64,000 nt of DNA. It comes from Anaerolineales bacterium. GTDB lineage: Bacteria > Chloroflexota > Anaerolineae > Anaerolineales > Villigracilaceae. The stretch's first letter is position 1. Each line of letters begins with the position of its first letter. This document shows positions 9,023 through 20,464 of this stretch, one piece after another. A model generated the notes under the pieces. The model worked only from the letters and a program-made list of their open reading frames with translations. It was not told the DNA's origin and made no database searches. A program made the position numbers and the translations under genes. The stretch spans positions 1 through 64,000 of the forward strand of contig JAHDWB010000007.1 in the NCBI GenBank assembly GCA_023382595.1, given 5' to 3'.

Positions 9023-12000
9023 ATGCAATCCATCCTGGATCATCTACGCTCCATTCCTGCATATCAGCGCCTGCTGGGCGGATTGAACGCGCGTGCGCCC
9101 ATCACTGGTTTGGGGCTGCCGCGTTCTGTCCGCCTGCCTCTTCTTGCCGCGCTCCACGCGGACTTGGATCAGCCCATCCTGCTCATTACGGACCGCGCCG
9201 ACCATGCGCTCTCCCATTATGATGAGCTTGGTTTCTGGGTCAAGTCTCCGCGCTATTTGTTCGCGGAACCAAATCCGCTGTTCTATGAAGATGCCGCCTG
9301 GGGTGTCACCACGCGCCGCGACCGTTTGCAAACCCTCACAACGCTTTCCACATATCACTTGCCGTTTACAAAAAAACCGGAGACTCCGCCGATCATCGTT
9401 GCCTCCGTCCGTTCGCTGATGACGCGCACCCTGCCGCGGCGGGACTTTCTCAAAGCGTGTAAAAAACTGTCTGCAAGCCAGAACAGCCAACCCGATGGTC
9501 TGATGCGGGAATGGGCGCGCATCGGCTACCAGCGCGTGAACACCGTCCTCGAGCCGGGGCAGTTTTCGCATCGCGGCGGCATCCTCGATGTGTGGACGCC
9601 GACCGAGTCGTATCCCGTCCGCCTTGATTTCTTCGGTGACGAGATCGAGACCATCCGCCGTTTTGATCCTGCCACGCAGCGCACCATCGAAAAACTGGAT
9701 GACATCCTCATCACACCTGCCCGCGAGTTTCTGGCGGAGACGCTGGACGATGAACTGCAATTGTCCGAGTTTCATATTCCGCTGCTGCATGCGCAGCCCG
9801 CGTCGCTGTTGGATTACCTGCCGCAAAAGACAACTCTGCTTGTGGATGACCTGAGCCTGATCGAAGTGATGGCGAACGAGGTGGAGGAGCAGGCGGTCAA
9901 GTTTCGGCAGGAGAGCATCGCCGAAGGCACGCTTTCGGTGGATTTCCCCGTGCCGTACATTCCGTGGTCGGAACTGCACGACAATCTCAGCGAATTCGCC
10001 CATTTGGAGTTGGGGCACTCGACGGAAACTGAAGATGGCGTGGAACTTGCTTCGCATTTTGGTCACGACGAACGTTTTGGCGGCAGGCTCAAACCTTTTG
10101 TTGATTATCTTTTCCCGCTGGTCGAACATGGCGGGCGGATCTTTATCGTCTCGCGTCAGGCGCAGCGCTTGCGCGAATTATGGGGCGAGTATTATCCCGA
10201 CTCGGAGTATCCGAATCTTGACTTTGTCGAGGCGTCGCTTTCCGAAGGGTTTACGCTTGCAGTCGATGAAACGCCCGCGCTGCATCTGATCACCGACTCC
10301 GAGGTCTTTGGCTGGGAGCGCCCGCAGCCGCGCACCCGTCCGCGCAAGGCGGCGGATACGCCAGAATCGTTGTATGCGGATTTGCAGGTCGGGGATTTTG
10401 TCGTCCATGTGGATCATGGCATCGGACGATTCGCGGGTCTGATTCAGCGGCAGTTGGACGGACACGAACGGGAGTATCTCACCGTTGAGTATGATCGCGG
10501 CGACATTCTCTATGTGCCTGTCCATCAAGCGGACCGGCTCACGCGCTACGTCGGCGCGGACGGCGGCAAGCCTTCGCTCGATCATCTTGGCGGGCAGGCA
10601 TGGGCGGAGACCAAGGCGCGCGTCAAGCAGGCGGTGCAAAAGGTCGCCGAAGACCTGCTCGATCTCTACGCCCGCCGGCAGGTGGTGGAGGGTTTTTCGT
10701 TCCAACCCGACTCGCAATGGCAGCGCGAACTCGAAGACAGTTTCCCGTATGTTGAAACCGAAGACCAGAAACGCGCCATTGTGGACATTAAGCGCGATAT
10801 GGAACGCGCCCGTCCCATGGACCGCCTTTTGTGCGGTGATGTCGGTTATGGAAAAACGGAGGTCGCATTACGCGCCGCTTTCAAAGCTGTGATGAGCGGC
10901 AAACAAGCCGCCGTGCTCGTGCCGACGACGGTGCTGGCTCAGCAGCATTTCGAGACCTTTTCCCAGCGTCTCGCCGCCTTCCCTGTCAAGGTGGAGATGC
11001 TTTCCCGCTTCCGCACCCCGCGCGAGCAGACAGAGATCCTGCATCAACTCGCCCTCGGCGAAGTGGACATTGTCATCGGTACACATCGCCTGATCTCATC
11101 AGATGTACATTTCAAAGATCTGGGCTTGGTCGTCATTGACGAGGAACAGCGTTTCGGTGTTACGCACAAGGAGCATCTCAAGAAACTGCGCACCGAAGTG
11201 GATGTGCTGACGTTGACCGCCACGCCGATTCCGCGCACGCTGTACATGGCGTTGACGGGTGTCCGTGATATTTCCAATCTGAACACGCCGCCCGAAGAGC
11301 GTCTGCCCATCATCACCCATGTCGGACCGTACTCTCCGCGCTTGGTGCGTCAAGCCATTCTGCGCGAGTTGGAGCGCGGAGGACAGATCTTCTTTGTCCA
11401 CAATCGTGTTCAAACAATTGAAGCCATGAAGGCGCATCTTGAAAAGCTCGTCCCTGAGGCGCGCGTGGATATTGGGCACGGGCAGATGGCGGAGAATCAA
11501 CTCTCGGCGGTCATGCGGCGCTTCACGGCTGGTGAAATTGACATCCTGCTCTCGACCACCATCATCGAATCAGGGTTGGATATTCCCAACGCCAATACCC
11601 TGATCGTGGACCGCGCCGATACCTTTGGTTTGGCGCAGCTTTATCAACTGCGCGGACGGGTGGGACGCGGCGCAATGCGTGCGTATGCGTACTTCTTCCG
11701 CCACAACAAACTGTCACCGACCATTGACGGGCAGCAGCGGCTGGAGGTGATCGCGGAGAATACGCAGCTTGGCGCGGGCTATTCGATCGCCATGCGCGAT
11801 CTGGAGATCCGTGGCGCGGGTGAACTGCTTGGCACGCGCCAGCACGGCTTCATTCAATCGGTCGGCTTTCATCTTTACACGCGAATGCTCGCGGATTCGG
11901 TGCGGCGTCTGCGGCGTGTTGCTTCTGGCGCGCTGAAACTGGACGGCGAGAAGTTGGAAGGCGCATTTTCCCAGTTCAATCTGCCGCTGTCCATCCCGGT

Positions 12001-12418
12001 TAACGTGGATTTGCCGCAGGCGGTGGGCATCCCCGCGCATTACATCTCCGATCAGGACCTGCGCCTGCGGTTGTATCGGCGCATCGCGGATCTGCGCGAT
12101 GAGACCGAGTTGGATGCGCTCGGCTCGGAGTTCCGCGACCGCTTCGGTCAATTGCCGGAGATGGTGCAGAACCTGCTGTATCAGATGCGCGTCAAACTCC
12201 GCGCCGAGAAGGCGGGGTTGTCGTCGGTGGCGTGGGAAGCGGGGCAGATCCTGCTCAAATATCCCTCACCAGCCGGCGGGTCGGAGGCGAAGCGCCTGCC
12301 CGATCTGGGGAACGGCGTGCGTGGCGGCAAATCCGCGTATTGGGTGACGTTATCGAAGGATGAGGTCTGGACGATGAAGTTGCTGGATATATTATCCCGA
12401 TTGGGAGATGGAATGTAA
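9023..12418 (+). CDS. mfd: Transcription-repair coupling factor Mfd
   Basis: The 1131-residue ATP-driven translocase removes RNA polymerase stalled at DNA damage and recruits UvrA. In order: a UvrB-like N-terminal module (about 1-300), an RNA-polymerase-interacting CarD-like domain (about 450-520, 'GDFVVHVDHGIGRFAGL'), RecG-like helicase lobes with Walker A GDVGYGKT at 605-612 and DEEQ at 706-709, 'STTIIESGLDIPNANT', and a C-terminal TRCF domain (about 990-1090). An odd low-complexity piece, SPAGGSEAKR, near residue 1086 may be an insertion. It lies just upstream of uvrB, a functional grouping for excision repair. Confidence 0.97.
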   Translation: MQSILDHLRSIPAYQRLLGGLNARAPITGLGLPRSVRLPLLAALHADLDQPILLITDRADHALSHYDELGFWVKSPRYLFAEPNPLFYEDAAWGVTTRRDRLQTLTTLSTYHLPFTKKPETPPIIVASVRSLMTRTLPRRDFLKACKKLSASQNSQPDGLMREWARIGYQRVNTVLEPGQFSHRGGILDVWTPTESYPVRLDFFGDEIETIRRFDPATQRTIEKLDDILITPAREFLAETLDDELQLSEFHIPLLHAQPASLLDYLPQKTTLLVDDLSLIEVMANEVEEQAVKFRQESIAEGTLSVDFPVPYIPWSELHDNLSEFAHLELGHSTETEDGVELASHFGHDERFGGRLKPFVDYLFPLVEHGGRIFIVSRQAQRLRELWGEYYPDSEYPNLDFVEASLSEGFTLAVDETPALHLITDSEVFGWERPQPRTRPRKAADTPESLYADLQVGDFVVHVDHGIGRFAGLIQRQLDGHEREYLTVEYDRGDILYVPVHQADRLTRYVGADGGKPSLDHLGGQAWAETKARVKQAVQKVAEDLLDLYARRQVVEGFSFQPDSQWQRELEDSFPYVETEDQKRAIVDIKRDMERARPMDRLLCGDVGYGKTEVALRAAFKAVMSGKQAAVLVPTTVLAQQHFETFSQRLAAFPVKVEMLSRFRTPREQTEILHQLALGEVDIVIGTHRLISSDVHFKDLGLVVIDEEQRFGVTHKEHLKKLRTEVDVLTLTATPIPRTLYMALTGVRDISNLNTPPEERLPIITHVGPYSPRLVRQAILRELERGGQIFFVHNRVQTIEAMKAHLEKLVPEARVDIGHGQMAENQLSAVMRRFTAGEIDILLSTTIIESGLDIPNANTLIVDRADTFGLAQLYQLRGRVGRGAMRAYAYFFRHNKLSPTIDGQQRLEVIAENTQLGAGYSIAMRDLEIRGAGELLGTRQHGFIQSVGFHLYTRMLADSVRRLRRVASGALKLDGEKLEGAFSQFNLPLSIPVNVDLPQAVGIPAHYISDQDLRLRLYRRIADLRDETELDALGSEFRDRFGQLPEMVQNLLYQMRVKLRAEKAGLSSVAWEAGQILLKYPSPAGGSEAKRLPDLGNGVRGGKSAYWVTLSKDEVWTMKLLDILSRLGDGM

Positions 12419-12577
12419 TTTCATCTGTCGCATCTGTTTCTCCCCGACGCCTGATTCAGTCTCGAGGAGCATCTCCACCCTGCCGCGGTCTCGCGGGATG
12501 TCTTGGTCATCAAAACAAAAGCGGGGTTTTGGAGTAAAATAGAACACACGTTCCCATAATCAGCGAAAAGATAACCA

Positions 12578-14623
12578 ATGGAATTCAAACTTCAAGCACC
12601 CTTCGTACCCATGGGCGACCAGCCCGAAGCCATCCGCGGACTTGTGGACGGCGTGAACAAAGGACTTAAGCATCAGGTTCTGCTCGGCGCGACAGGCACG
12701 GGTAAGACCTTTACGATCGCGTCCGTCATTCAGGAGCTGCAGAAGCCCGCGCTCATCATGGCGCACAACAAGACGCTTGCGGCGCAGTTATATGCCGAGT
12801 TCAAGGAATTCTTTCCGCAGAATGCGGTTTCGTATTTCGTCTCATACTACGATTACTACCAGCCGGAGGCATACGTCCCGCGGCATGACTTGTTCATCGA
12901 AAAAGAGACCCAGATCAACGAAGAGATCGAGCGTCTGCGGCTGGCTGCGACGACCGCGCTGATCTCCCGCCGGGACGTCATCATTGTTGCGTCTGTGTCG
13001 TGTATTTACGGGTTGGGCTCGCCGGAGGAGTTCGGCAAAGGGACCGTGACTCTTCAAGTAGGGGAGATCTACCGCCGCAATGCATTGCTCCGTCAGTTGA
13101 TCGAGAGCCAGTACCAGCGCAATGACATGGAACTGCGCCCCGGCACGTTCCGCGTGCGCGGCGATACGCTGGAGATCATCCCTGCTTACGAGGAGAAGCG
13201 CGGCTTTAAGATCACCTTCTTTGGTGATGAAGTGGAACGCATTATGCAGTTCAGCCCGTTGACCGGGGAGATATTCGAAGAACCGAAAGAGATTTCGATC
13301 TACCCTGCCAAGCAGTACCTGACCGACTCCGACCGCATGAAAGAATCCATTGCCCATATCGAAGCGGAGTTGGAGGAACGACTGGCGTTCTATAAAAGTC
13401 AGGGCAAGTTTTTGGAGGCGCAGAGGATCGAACAGCGCACCCGGTACGATTTGGAGATGTTGAAGGAAGTCGGTTATTGCTCGGGTATCGAAAACTATTC
13501 GCGCCACTTGGACGGACGTGAGCCCGGCACGCATCCGTGGACGATGATCGACTTTCTGCCGAATGATTACCTGCTGGTCATTGATGAGAGTCACATGACC
13601 GTGCCGCAGATCCGCGGGATGTATAACGGTGACCGCGCACGCAAGGAAACGCTGGTGGAATACGGTTTTCGTCTGCCTTCTGCAATGGACAACCGCCCGT
13701 TGAAGTTCGAGGAGTTCGAGCAGGTGATGGGCAACACGATCTACACATCCGCGACACCGTCCACGTATGAAATGGAACATGCCGAGCAGATCGTCGAGCA
13801 GATCATCCGCCCGACGGGCTTGGTGGACCCCGAGGTCGTGGTGCGCCCGGTCAAGGGGCAGGTGGATGATCTGGTCGGAGAAATCAAGCAAAGGGTCGAA
13901 AGAGGCGAGCGGATTCTGGTCACGACTCTCACCAAGCGTATGGCGGAGGATCTGACCAAGTACATGCACGAGTTGGGAGTCAAAGTCCAATACTTGCACT
14001 CGGAGGTGGAGACGCTCGAACGCGTCGGCATCCTGCGCGATCTGCGCCTGGGCACGTTCGATGTGCTGGTGGGCATCAACCTGCTGCGCGAAGGTTTGGA
14101 CCTGCCCGAAGTCTCATTGGTGGCGATTCTGGATGCCGACAAGGAAGGTTTCCTACGTTCGGATACGGCGCTGATCCAGACCATCGGGCGCGCGGCGCGT
14201 AATGTGAACGGGCGCGTCATCATGTACGCCGACCGCATGACCGATTCGATGAAGCGCGCGATCGATGAGACCAACCGCCGCCGTGCCAAGCAGGTCAAGT
14301 TCAATGAAGAGAACGGTATTGTGCCGATCAGCATCCACAAGGAGATCCACGACCTGACCGAGGAAATGTCTGCCAAGGCGGTCAGTGAGATGCGCGGTGA
14401 GTACAAGGTGAAAAGCATTGGCGCTGGCGGCATGCCGCGCGGCGAGCTGCGCAAGATCGTTGCGGAAGTGGAAAGACACATGAAGGAAGCCGCGAAGAAC
14501 CTTGAATTCGAACGCGCCGCCGCCTTGCGGGACGAGTTGTATGAGTTGAAGTCCCTGCTGGCGGAGGACGAGAGCCTGAAACCGTGGGAGCGGATTAAAC
14601 TGCTTTCGGGCGAAGAAGAGTAA
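12578..14623 (+). CDS. uvrB: Excinuclease ABC subunit B
   Basis: The 681-residue damage-verifying helicase of nucleotide excision repair. The Walker A loop is GATGTGKT at residues 37-44. The DNA-gripping beta-hairpin motif [12 protein letters not shown] follows near residue 90. '[17 protein letters not shown]' and 'TIGRAARN' are helicase motifs. A C-terminal UVR domain (about 630-665, [15 protein letters not shown]-type helices) contacts UvrC/UvrA. The length is typical. The ATG at 12578 follows mfd by 159 nt and has only a weak ribosome site. A long hairpin follows the stop. Confidence 0.98.
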   Translation: MEFKLQAPFVPMGDQPEAIRGLVDGVNKGLKHQVLLGATGTGKTFTIASVIQELQKPALIMAHNKTLAAQLYAEFKEFFPQNAVSYFVSYYDYYQPEAYVPRHDLFIEKETQINEEIERLRLAATTALISRRDVIIVASVSCIYGLGSPEEFGKGTVTLQVGEIYRRNALLRQLIESQYQRNDMELRPGTFRVRGDTLEIIPAYEEKRGFKITFFGDEVERIMQFSPLTGEIFEEPKEISIYPAKQYLTDSDRMKESIAHIEAELEERLAFYKSQGKFLEAQRIEQRTRYDLEMLKEVGYCSGIENYSRHLDGREPGTHPWTMIDFLPNDYLLVIDESHMTVPQIRGMYNGDRARKETLVEYGFRLPSAMDNRPLKFEEFEQVMGNTIYTSATPSTYEMEHAEQIVEQIIRPTGLVDPEVVVRPVKGQVDDLVGEIKQRVERGERILVTTLTKRMAEDLTKYMHELGVKVQYLHSEVETLERVGILRDLRLGTFDVLVGINLLREGLDLPEVSLVAILDADKEGFLRSDTALIQTIGRAARNVNGRVIMYADRMTDSMKRAIDETNRRRAKQVKFNEENGIVPISIHKEIHDLTEEMSAKAVSEMRGEYKVKSIGAGGMPRGELRKIVAEVERHMKEAAKNLEFERAAALRDELYELKSLLAEDESLKPWERIKLLSGEEE

Positions 14624-14629
14624 AAAAAC

Positions 14630-14662
14630 AAACCCTAAAGGTCTCGAAGACCTTTAGGGTTT
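14630..14662. terminator. Long palindromic hairpin after uvrB
   Basis: AAACCCTAAAGGTCT-CGA-AGACCTTTAGGGTTT is a perfect 15-bp stem. The T run is strong only on the minus strand (GTTTTTTTA). It should therefore best stop transcription arriving from the minus-strand NACHT gene, and only partly block plus-strand read-through into 14683. Confidence 0.7.
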
Positions 14663-14682
14663 ATGTTATCAGGAGAAAAATC

Positions 14683-14949
14683 ATGCAAACCGATCCCGCT
14701 TCGCTCGACCCTGAAGAACGGCTGAATAAATTCTATGCCATCGCATCTGCCGCGCTGGGGGTGTTGAGCCTGTGCACTGGGTTGATTCCCATTCTTGGCA
14801 TCGGGTTTGGGATCTTGGGGATCATTGCGGGTTATTTTGGAAGGCGTTCGGAATATAAAAAAGCCGCGACAGCCGGGATCGGGTTGTCTGTCATCGGCTT
14901 TTTGACGGCGGTCATTTTTTCGGTTTTGGTGTATGTGGAGACGTATTAA
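14683..14949 (+). CDS. Small DUF4190-like membrane protein
   Basis: The 88-residue protein has two hydrophobic segments (about 17-49 and 62-84) separated by a charged loop (FGRRSEYKKAATAG). The pattern 'A..AL.LGVLSL..G..PILGI.FGILGIIAG' and 'AGIGLSVIGFL' matches DUF4190-type two-helix membrane proteins of unknown function. AGGAG lies 8 nt before the ATG. It follows uvrB by 59 nt across a hairpin. No role can be assigned. Confidence 0.75.
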   Translation: MQTDPASLDPEERLNKFYAIASAALGVLSLCTGLIPILGIGFGILGIIAGYFGRRSEYKKAATAGIGLSVIGFLTAVIFSVLVYVETY

Positions 14950-14992
14950 GGGGAATCTTCTGCTTTTGCGACAAGAATTTGTGTAAATCATT

Positions 14993-16861
14993 CTAGTTTC
15001 CCTTTGGCGTTGGGGTGTCCACGTACATTTCAGCGAAGTGTTCCATCAACAGGCGGTGGATGAAGATATATCCGCCACCGACGCGGCGCAGGAAGATCAG
15101 GTCAACGCAGTGGTTGAGGAAGGGGACGAGTCTCCACGGGAGGATGTTGTTGCCGGCGAGGATAAGGCGGAGGGTGTAATGTTGGATGAGAAAATTTCCA
15201 CCATAATCTATCCCGACCATCAGCCCGATTATCAGCCCGACCATCGGCCCAGCACGCAACCCGGTAACTAGTCCAAAAGACAGTCCAAAAACCAGTCCGA
15301 AAAACAACGCAGCAAACAACCAGACAATAGCAGAGACAAAAAGGAAATTTCTTCCTGATAGGGTAATTCTTTGTTCAGGGTATGCGGTTTGATTTACATA
15401 CTCTACGCCAAGCCCGGCAAATAGCCCGCCAAACAGTCCGAAAAACAGATTGATAAGCAACCCGACAAATAGCCCGATAACTGGATTAACAAGCAACCCG
15501 GCATACAGTCCAAAAACCAGTCCAAAAAATAGTCCAAGAATCAGTCCAAGAATCAGCCCTTTTCTGACTTTTATCCAATTAAATGAGAGAGAATCAACAG
15601 TGGAAATTTCATATCGCTCTATTCCGAAAATCAGTGCAAAAAGTAGCCCTGTAAATGAACCAACAAATAGTCTATTTTGTTTCTGTTTTTTTTCATCAAT
15701 CCATGCTACCTGCATATCCTCAAGTAAATATGGAACTGCATTGTACTCAACTACCCTGCCCGCTAACCAGGAAAGCCAATGTAATTTATCTTGTTTTTTG
15801 AAAGCTACATTTTTTGAGCGTGGGTGTTCAACCATACGCTCAATATAAGTTTCAAAAAGTTGTTTGCGCCTTGCCTTTTCATCCCCCGAAACCAAAATCT
15901 CCACATCCTGTTTATCCCGATATGCCATGATCATAATGCTTGAAAACAGCGGCGTCTCTGCCATTTCCCGCAATCCGCTGTCTTTTTCAAGCGCCTGCTT
16001 GATCCCTGCCATCTCATTCCCAAAGCGGTTAAAGAATTCGGTGATCTGTCCCTGCGTAAGAGGCTGGATTTCGATTGCGCCTTCAAAGGATAATTTTGCA
16101 TTGAGGTCTGCGTAATCCTGACTGCGGCTGCACACGGCAAGAGAGGTCAAGCCGTTTTGTTTTCTGAACTCGTTGACCGCCTCCACGCATTTGGCGCGGC
16201 TTTCCTGCCGCACTTCGTCCAAACCATCCAAGAGCAAGAGCAGTTTGTTTCCCTTCACCCAATCGGGTGCGGTTTTGCGCGGGACGCTGTACAGGTTGTT
16301 CAACTCCTGCGCCAGCCAGTCGGCGAGCGTGAGTTTCTCTGTCCACGAGGCGAGGTTGAATACCATCGGGATGGGCTGGGTCACGTCTTCCCTTGCGCGG
16401 GCGATTAGTCCACGGGCGAGTTCCAATAGCATAGTCGTCTTGCCAGATCCAGGCGCACCGAGAATCAACAGGGAACGTCCCATACCGATGGCGTCGAAGA
16501 TCTCCAGCATGGATATCCCTGCGGGGAGGGTTTCTTTGGTGGATTCTTTTTGAATCGCCCACGGATATTGGGTCACTGCTTCGGGGTCTTGTGTTATGCC
16601 CAAGTCCAATAATGCCGCGCCGTGCAGGGATGCGTCTAGTACGCCTTTGATCCATGCGTTTTCGACATGTCCCAGCAGGATGCGGCGGTTGCGATGCTCG
16701 AGAGTCTCCGCGCCACTTTTGAAGATATTGAAGAATTTTTGGATGATGGTTTGGTTGACGGTGTTGTTGTCCCCGATGATGACGTTACTATCCCGCACAT
16801 CTCCGCTGATGGAGATGTGCTTGCTTTCTGGCGGGAGAGGAGGTTTCTGGTCGCTCGTCAT
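14993..16861 (-). CDS. NACHT-type STAND NTPase with Gly-rich transmembrane domain
   Basis: The 622-residue protein (from the ATG at 16861; a TTG 33 nt upstream is also open). An N-terminal 'ISGDVRDSNVIIGDNNTVNQ' stretch is typical of a short beta-solenoid-like prefix in bacterial NACHT proteins. The NACHT core has Walker A GAPGSGKT at 135-142 and Walker B with DGLDE at 212-216, followed by a sensor-like 'CSRSQDY'. Residues about 400-560 form a membrane region built of repeating GLxxGLxFGL units. The C-terminus 'GGGYIFIHRLLMEHFAEMY' is a helical segment also seen at the end of similar proteins. Such NTPases are often signalling or antiphage sensors. The role here is an inference. It follows the IPP isomerase gene by 37 nt. 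Confidence 0.85.
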   Translation of the reverse strand: MTSDQKPPLPPESKHISISGDVRDSNVIIGDNNTVNQTIIQKFFNIFKSGAETLEHRNRRILLGHVENAWIKGVLDASLHGAALLDLGITQDPEAVTQYPWAIQKESTKETLPAGISMLEIFDAIGMGRSLLILGAPGSGKTTMLLELARGLIARAREDVTQPIPMVFNLASWTEKLTLADWLAQELNNLYSVPRKTAPDWVKGNKLLLLLDGLDEVRQESRAKCVEAVNEFRKQNGLTSLAVCSRSQDYADLNAKLSFEGAIEIQPLTQGQITEFFNRFGNEMAGIKQALEKDSGLREMAETPLFSSIMIMAYRDKQDVEILVSGDEKARRKQLFETYIERMVEHPRSKNVAFKKQDKLHWLSWLAGRVVEYNAVPYLLEDMQVAWIDEKKQKQNRLFVGSFTGLLFALIFGIERYEISTVDSLSFNWIKVRKGLILGLILGLFFGLVFGLYAGLLVNPVIGLFVGLLINLFFGLFGGLFAGLGVEYVNQTAYPEQRITLSGRNFLFVSAIVWLFAALFFGLVFGLSFGLVTGLRAGPMVGLIIGLMVGIDYGGNFLIQHYTLRLILAGNNILPWRLVPFLNHCVDLIFLRRVGGGYIFIHRLLMEHFAEMYVDTPTPKGN

Positions 16862-16898
16862 CTTGTTTTTTTGCGGGGATGTCCCCGCTGTCAACTAA

Positions 16899-17930
16899 TT
16901 ATACGACTTCTTTCAACTTTCCAACTCTTAAACCTTCCAAGTTTCCAACTCCTGCCGCGAACATCGTCACTTCGATCTGCCGCTTGGTTAACTTCATCAT
17001 CTCAACTGCTTTCTCTGTCGAAACCGCCGCCGCTTTCAAGAATTGACCTGCCATGCCGCCCAATGTCGCGCCGAGGGCGATGCACTTGGCGATATCGAGT
17101 CCGTCTTTGATGCCGCCGCTGGCAAAGACCGTCATCTCGGGGACGGCGTTCTTGACATTGATGATCGAGTCTGCGGTGGGGATGCCCCAGCCGACGAAGG
17201 TCGCCGCGAGTTTACGGGTGAATTCATCGGGTGCGCGGTGCATTTCCACTTGCGACCAACTCGTACCGCCCGCGCCTGCCACGTCAATGGCGGAGATGCC
17301 GCAATCGGCGAGCAGTTTGGCGGTCTTTTCCGAGATACCCCAGCCAACTTCTTTTGCGATGACGGGCACTTCGAGTTTTTTGCAGACTTCTTCGATCTTC
17401 TTCGCAATCCCGATCCAGTTCGTATCGCCTGCATCCTGTACGGCTTCTTGAAGCGGATTGAGATGCAGGTAGAGCGCGTCGGCTTGGATCATATCCACGG
17501 CTTGACGGCACTGGTCCACGCCATAGCCGTAGTTGAATTGCACGGCTCCGAGGTTGGCGAAGAGCAGAATATCCGGCGCGACTCTCCGCACTTGAAAAGT
17601 CTTTGCCTGTTCGGGGTGTTCGATGGCGGCGCGCTGACTGCCGACTCCCATCGCGATATTGCATTCCTGCGCGGCTTCCGCGAGCCGCAGGTTGATGGTC
17701 TCCGCTTCGGACGTCCCGCCGGTCATCGAGCTGACAAGGGTGGGCGATGCCAGGGTCTTGCCGAACAGGCTGACGGTCGTATCGAGGCGGTTCAGATCCA
17801 GTTCGGGCAATGCCTCATGGATGAAGCGATAGTTCTCGAGCCCGGTCGTCAGCGCGGAGCGGACATCCTGCTCTAAATTGATCTTAATGTGGTCGGCTTT
17901 CCGCTGGTCGATCGGCGCAACTTTTGTCAT
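16899..17930 (-). CDS. fni: Isopentenyl-diphosphate delta-isomerase, type 2
   Basis: The 343-residue FMN- and NADPH-dependent enzyme interconverts isopentenyl and dimethylallyl diphosphate for isoprenoids. Motifs include RKADHI near the start, '[12 protein letters not shown]', '[10 protein letters not shown]', '[11 protein letters not shown]', '[11 protein letters not shown]', '[10 protein letters not shown]' and the phosphate-binding '[19 protein letters not shown]'. It is unrelated to the zinc-dependent type 1 enzyme. An AGGAAC ribosome site precedes the ATG. It is divergent from acpP, with a shared 90-nt promoter region, and is followed by the NACHT gene. Confidence 0.96.
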   Translation of the reverse strand: MTKVAPIDQRKADHIKINLEQDVRSALTTGLENYRFIHEALPELDLNRLDTTVSLFGKTLASPTLVSSMTGGTSEAETINLRLAEAAQECNIAMGVGSQRAAIEHPEQAKTFQVRRVAPDILLFANLGAVQFNYGYGVDQCRQAVDMIQADALYLHLNPLQEAVQDAGDTNWIGIAKKIEEVCKKLEVPVIAKEVGWGISEKTAKLLADCGISAIDVAGAGGTSWSQVEMHRAPDEFTRKLAATFVGWGIPTADSIINVKNAVPEMTVFASGGIKDGLDIAKCIALGATLGGMAGQFLKAAAVSTEKAVEMMKLTKRQIEVTMFAAGVGNLEGLRVGKLKEVV

Positions 17931-17958
17931 GGGGGGGTGTTCCTGTGTTTGATATTGC

Positions 17959-17978
17959 TGGCTTGACAGTGCAAGCCA
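17959..17978. promoter_or_regulatory. Inverted repeat over the acpP -35 box (possible operator)
   Basis: TGGCTTG-ACAGTG-CAAGCCA is a 7-bp perfect dyad. It overlaps the -35 hexamer of the acpP promoter in the divergent fni/acpP region. It could bind a repressor; no regulator is identified. Confidence 0.35.
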
Positions 17979-17990
17979 TGCGATTACAAT
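17963..17990 (+). promoter_or_regulatory. Sigma70 promoter of acpP
   Basis: A perfect -35 TTGACA (17963-17968), a 16-bp spacer and a -10 TACAAT (17985-17990), 30 nt before the acpP start codon. Confidence 0.8.
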
Positions 17991-18020
17991 ACTGAATAAA
18001 TTACCAACTGGAGGTTTGTA

Positions 18021-18254
18021 ATGTCTGACACATACAATGAACTAAAGGCGATTGTCAAGGATCTGCTCGGCGTGGATGAGGAGAAGATCACGATGGAAGC
18101 CCGCTTCCGCGAGGACCTCGAGGCTGATTCGCTGGATCTCGTGGAGTTGATCATGGCGTTTGAAGATAAATTCGGCGCCGAGATCTCCGATGAAGATGCG
18201 CAGAAGATCACCACCGTCGGCGAAGCTGTCAACTATATCGACGCGCGCAAGTAA
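18021..18254 (+). CDS. acpP: Acyl carrier protein
   Basis: The 77-residue acidic four-helix protein carries growing fatty-acid chains on a 4'-phosphopantetheine arm. The attachment Ser is residue 37 in [10 protein letters not shown]. The rest ('[19 protein letters not shown]', '[20 protein letters not shown]') is textbook ACP. GGAGG lies 7 nt before the ATG. It stands alone under its own strong promoter and ends in a hairpin terminator. No other fab gene is nearby. Confidence 0.98.
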   Translation: MSDTYNELKAIVKDLLGVDEEKITMEARFREDLEADSLDLVELIMAFEDKFGAEISDEDAQKITTVGEAVNYIDARK

Positions 18255-18277
18255 TTGATTGTTTGGGATTATAACCG

Positions 18278-18303
18278 TAGAGCCGCCTGAAGAGGCGGCT
18301 CTA
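18278..18303 (+). terminator. Hairpin terminator after acpP
   Basis: An 11-bp stem, TAGAGCCGCCT / AGGCGGCTCTA, has a 4-nt loop. The following TGTGATTCTT is only moderately T-rich. Confidence 0.7.
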
Positions 18304-18337
18304 TGTGATTCTTGATAGGAATTGGCAGGGGATCATC

Positions 18338-18362
18338 AAGGGCACAGCGACGCTGTGCCCTT
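18338..18362 (-). terminator. Hairpin terminator after sucD
   Basis: An 11-bp stem, AAGGGCACAGC / GCTGTGCCCTT, lies 8 nt past the sucD stop codon on the minus strand. No T run follows, so the efficiency is uncertain. Confidence 0.55.
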
Positions 18363-18369
18363 ACAGGAT

Positions 18370-19227
<858 letters not shown>

Positions 19228-19230
19228 TGC

Positions 19231-20370
<1,140 letters not shown>

Positions 20371-20409
20371 TAGTCTCCCTCGGGGGATATTTTGCTTGAA
20401 AGCATCGGC

Positions 20410-20418
20410 ATTATACCA
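20410..20418 (-). promoter_or_regulatory. Extended -10 promoter of sucCD
   Basis: On the minus strand TGG-TATAAT lies about 40 nt before sucC, immediately downstream of the terminator of the gene at 20465. No good -35 is seen. Confidence 0.5.
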
Positions 20419-20426
20419 GAATAAAA

Positions 20427-20460
20427 AAGGGATGAAGGTCTCGCAAGACCTTCATCCCTT
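20427..20460 (-). terminator. Intrinsic terminator of the Agl23-NHL gene
   Basis: A 15-bp stem, AAGGGATGAAGGTCT (20427-20441) with its complement (20446-20460), is followed on the minus strand by a T run (TTTTTTATT). It begins 5 nt past the stop codon. Its core AAGGTCTCG resembles the hairpin at 14630. Confidence 0.88.
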
Positions 20461-20464
20461 GCCT

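Noticed and set aside
15220-15560. Short DNA repeats (CAGTCCAAAAA / CAGCCCGA units) resembling a CRISPR or satellite array
   Set aside because: The units are unequal and simply encode the GLxxGL membrane repeats of the NACHT protein on the minus strand; no constant repeat with unique spacers exists.
16873-16888. GCGGGGA/TCCCCGC hairpin before the NACHT gene as terminator
   Set aside because: On the minus strand it is followed by A residues, not T; on the plus strand the T run is on the wrong side.
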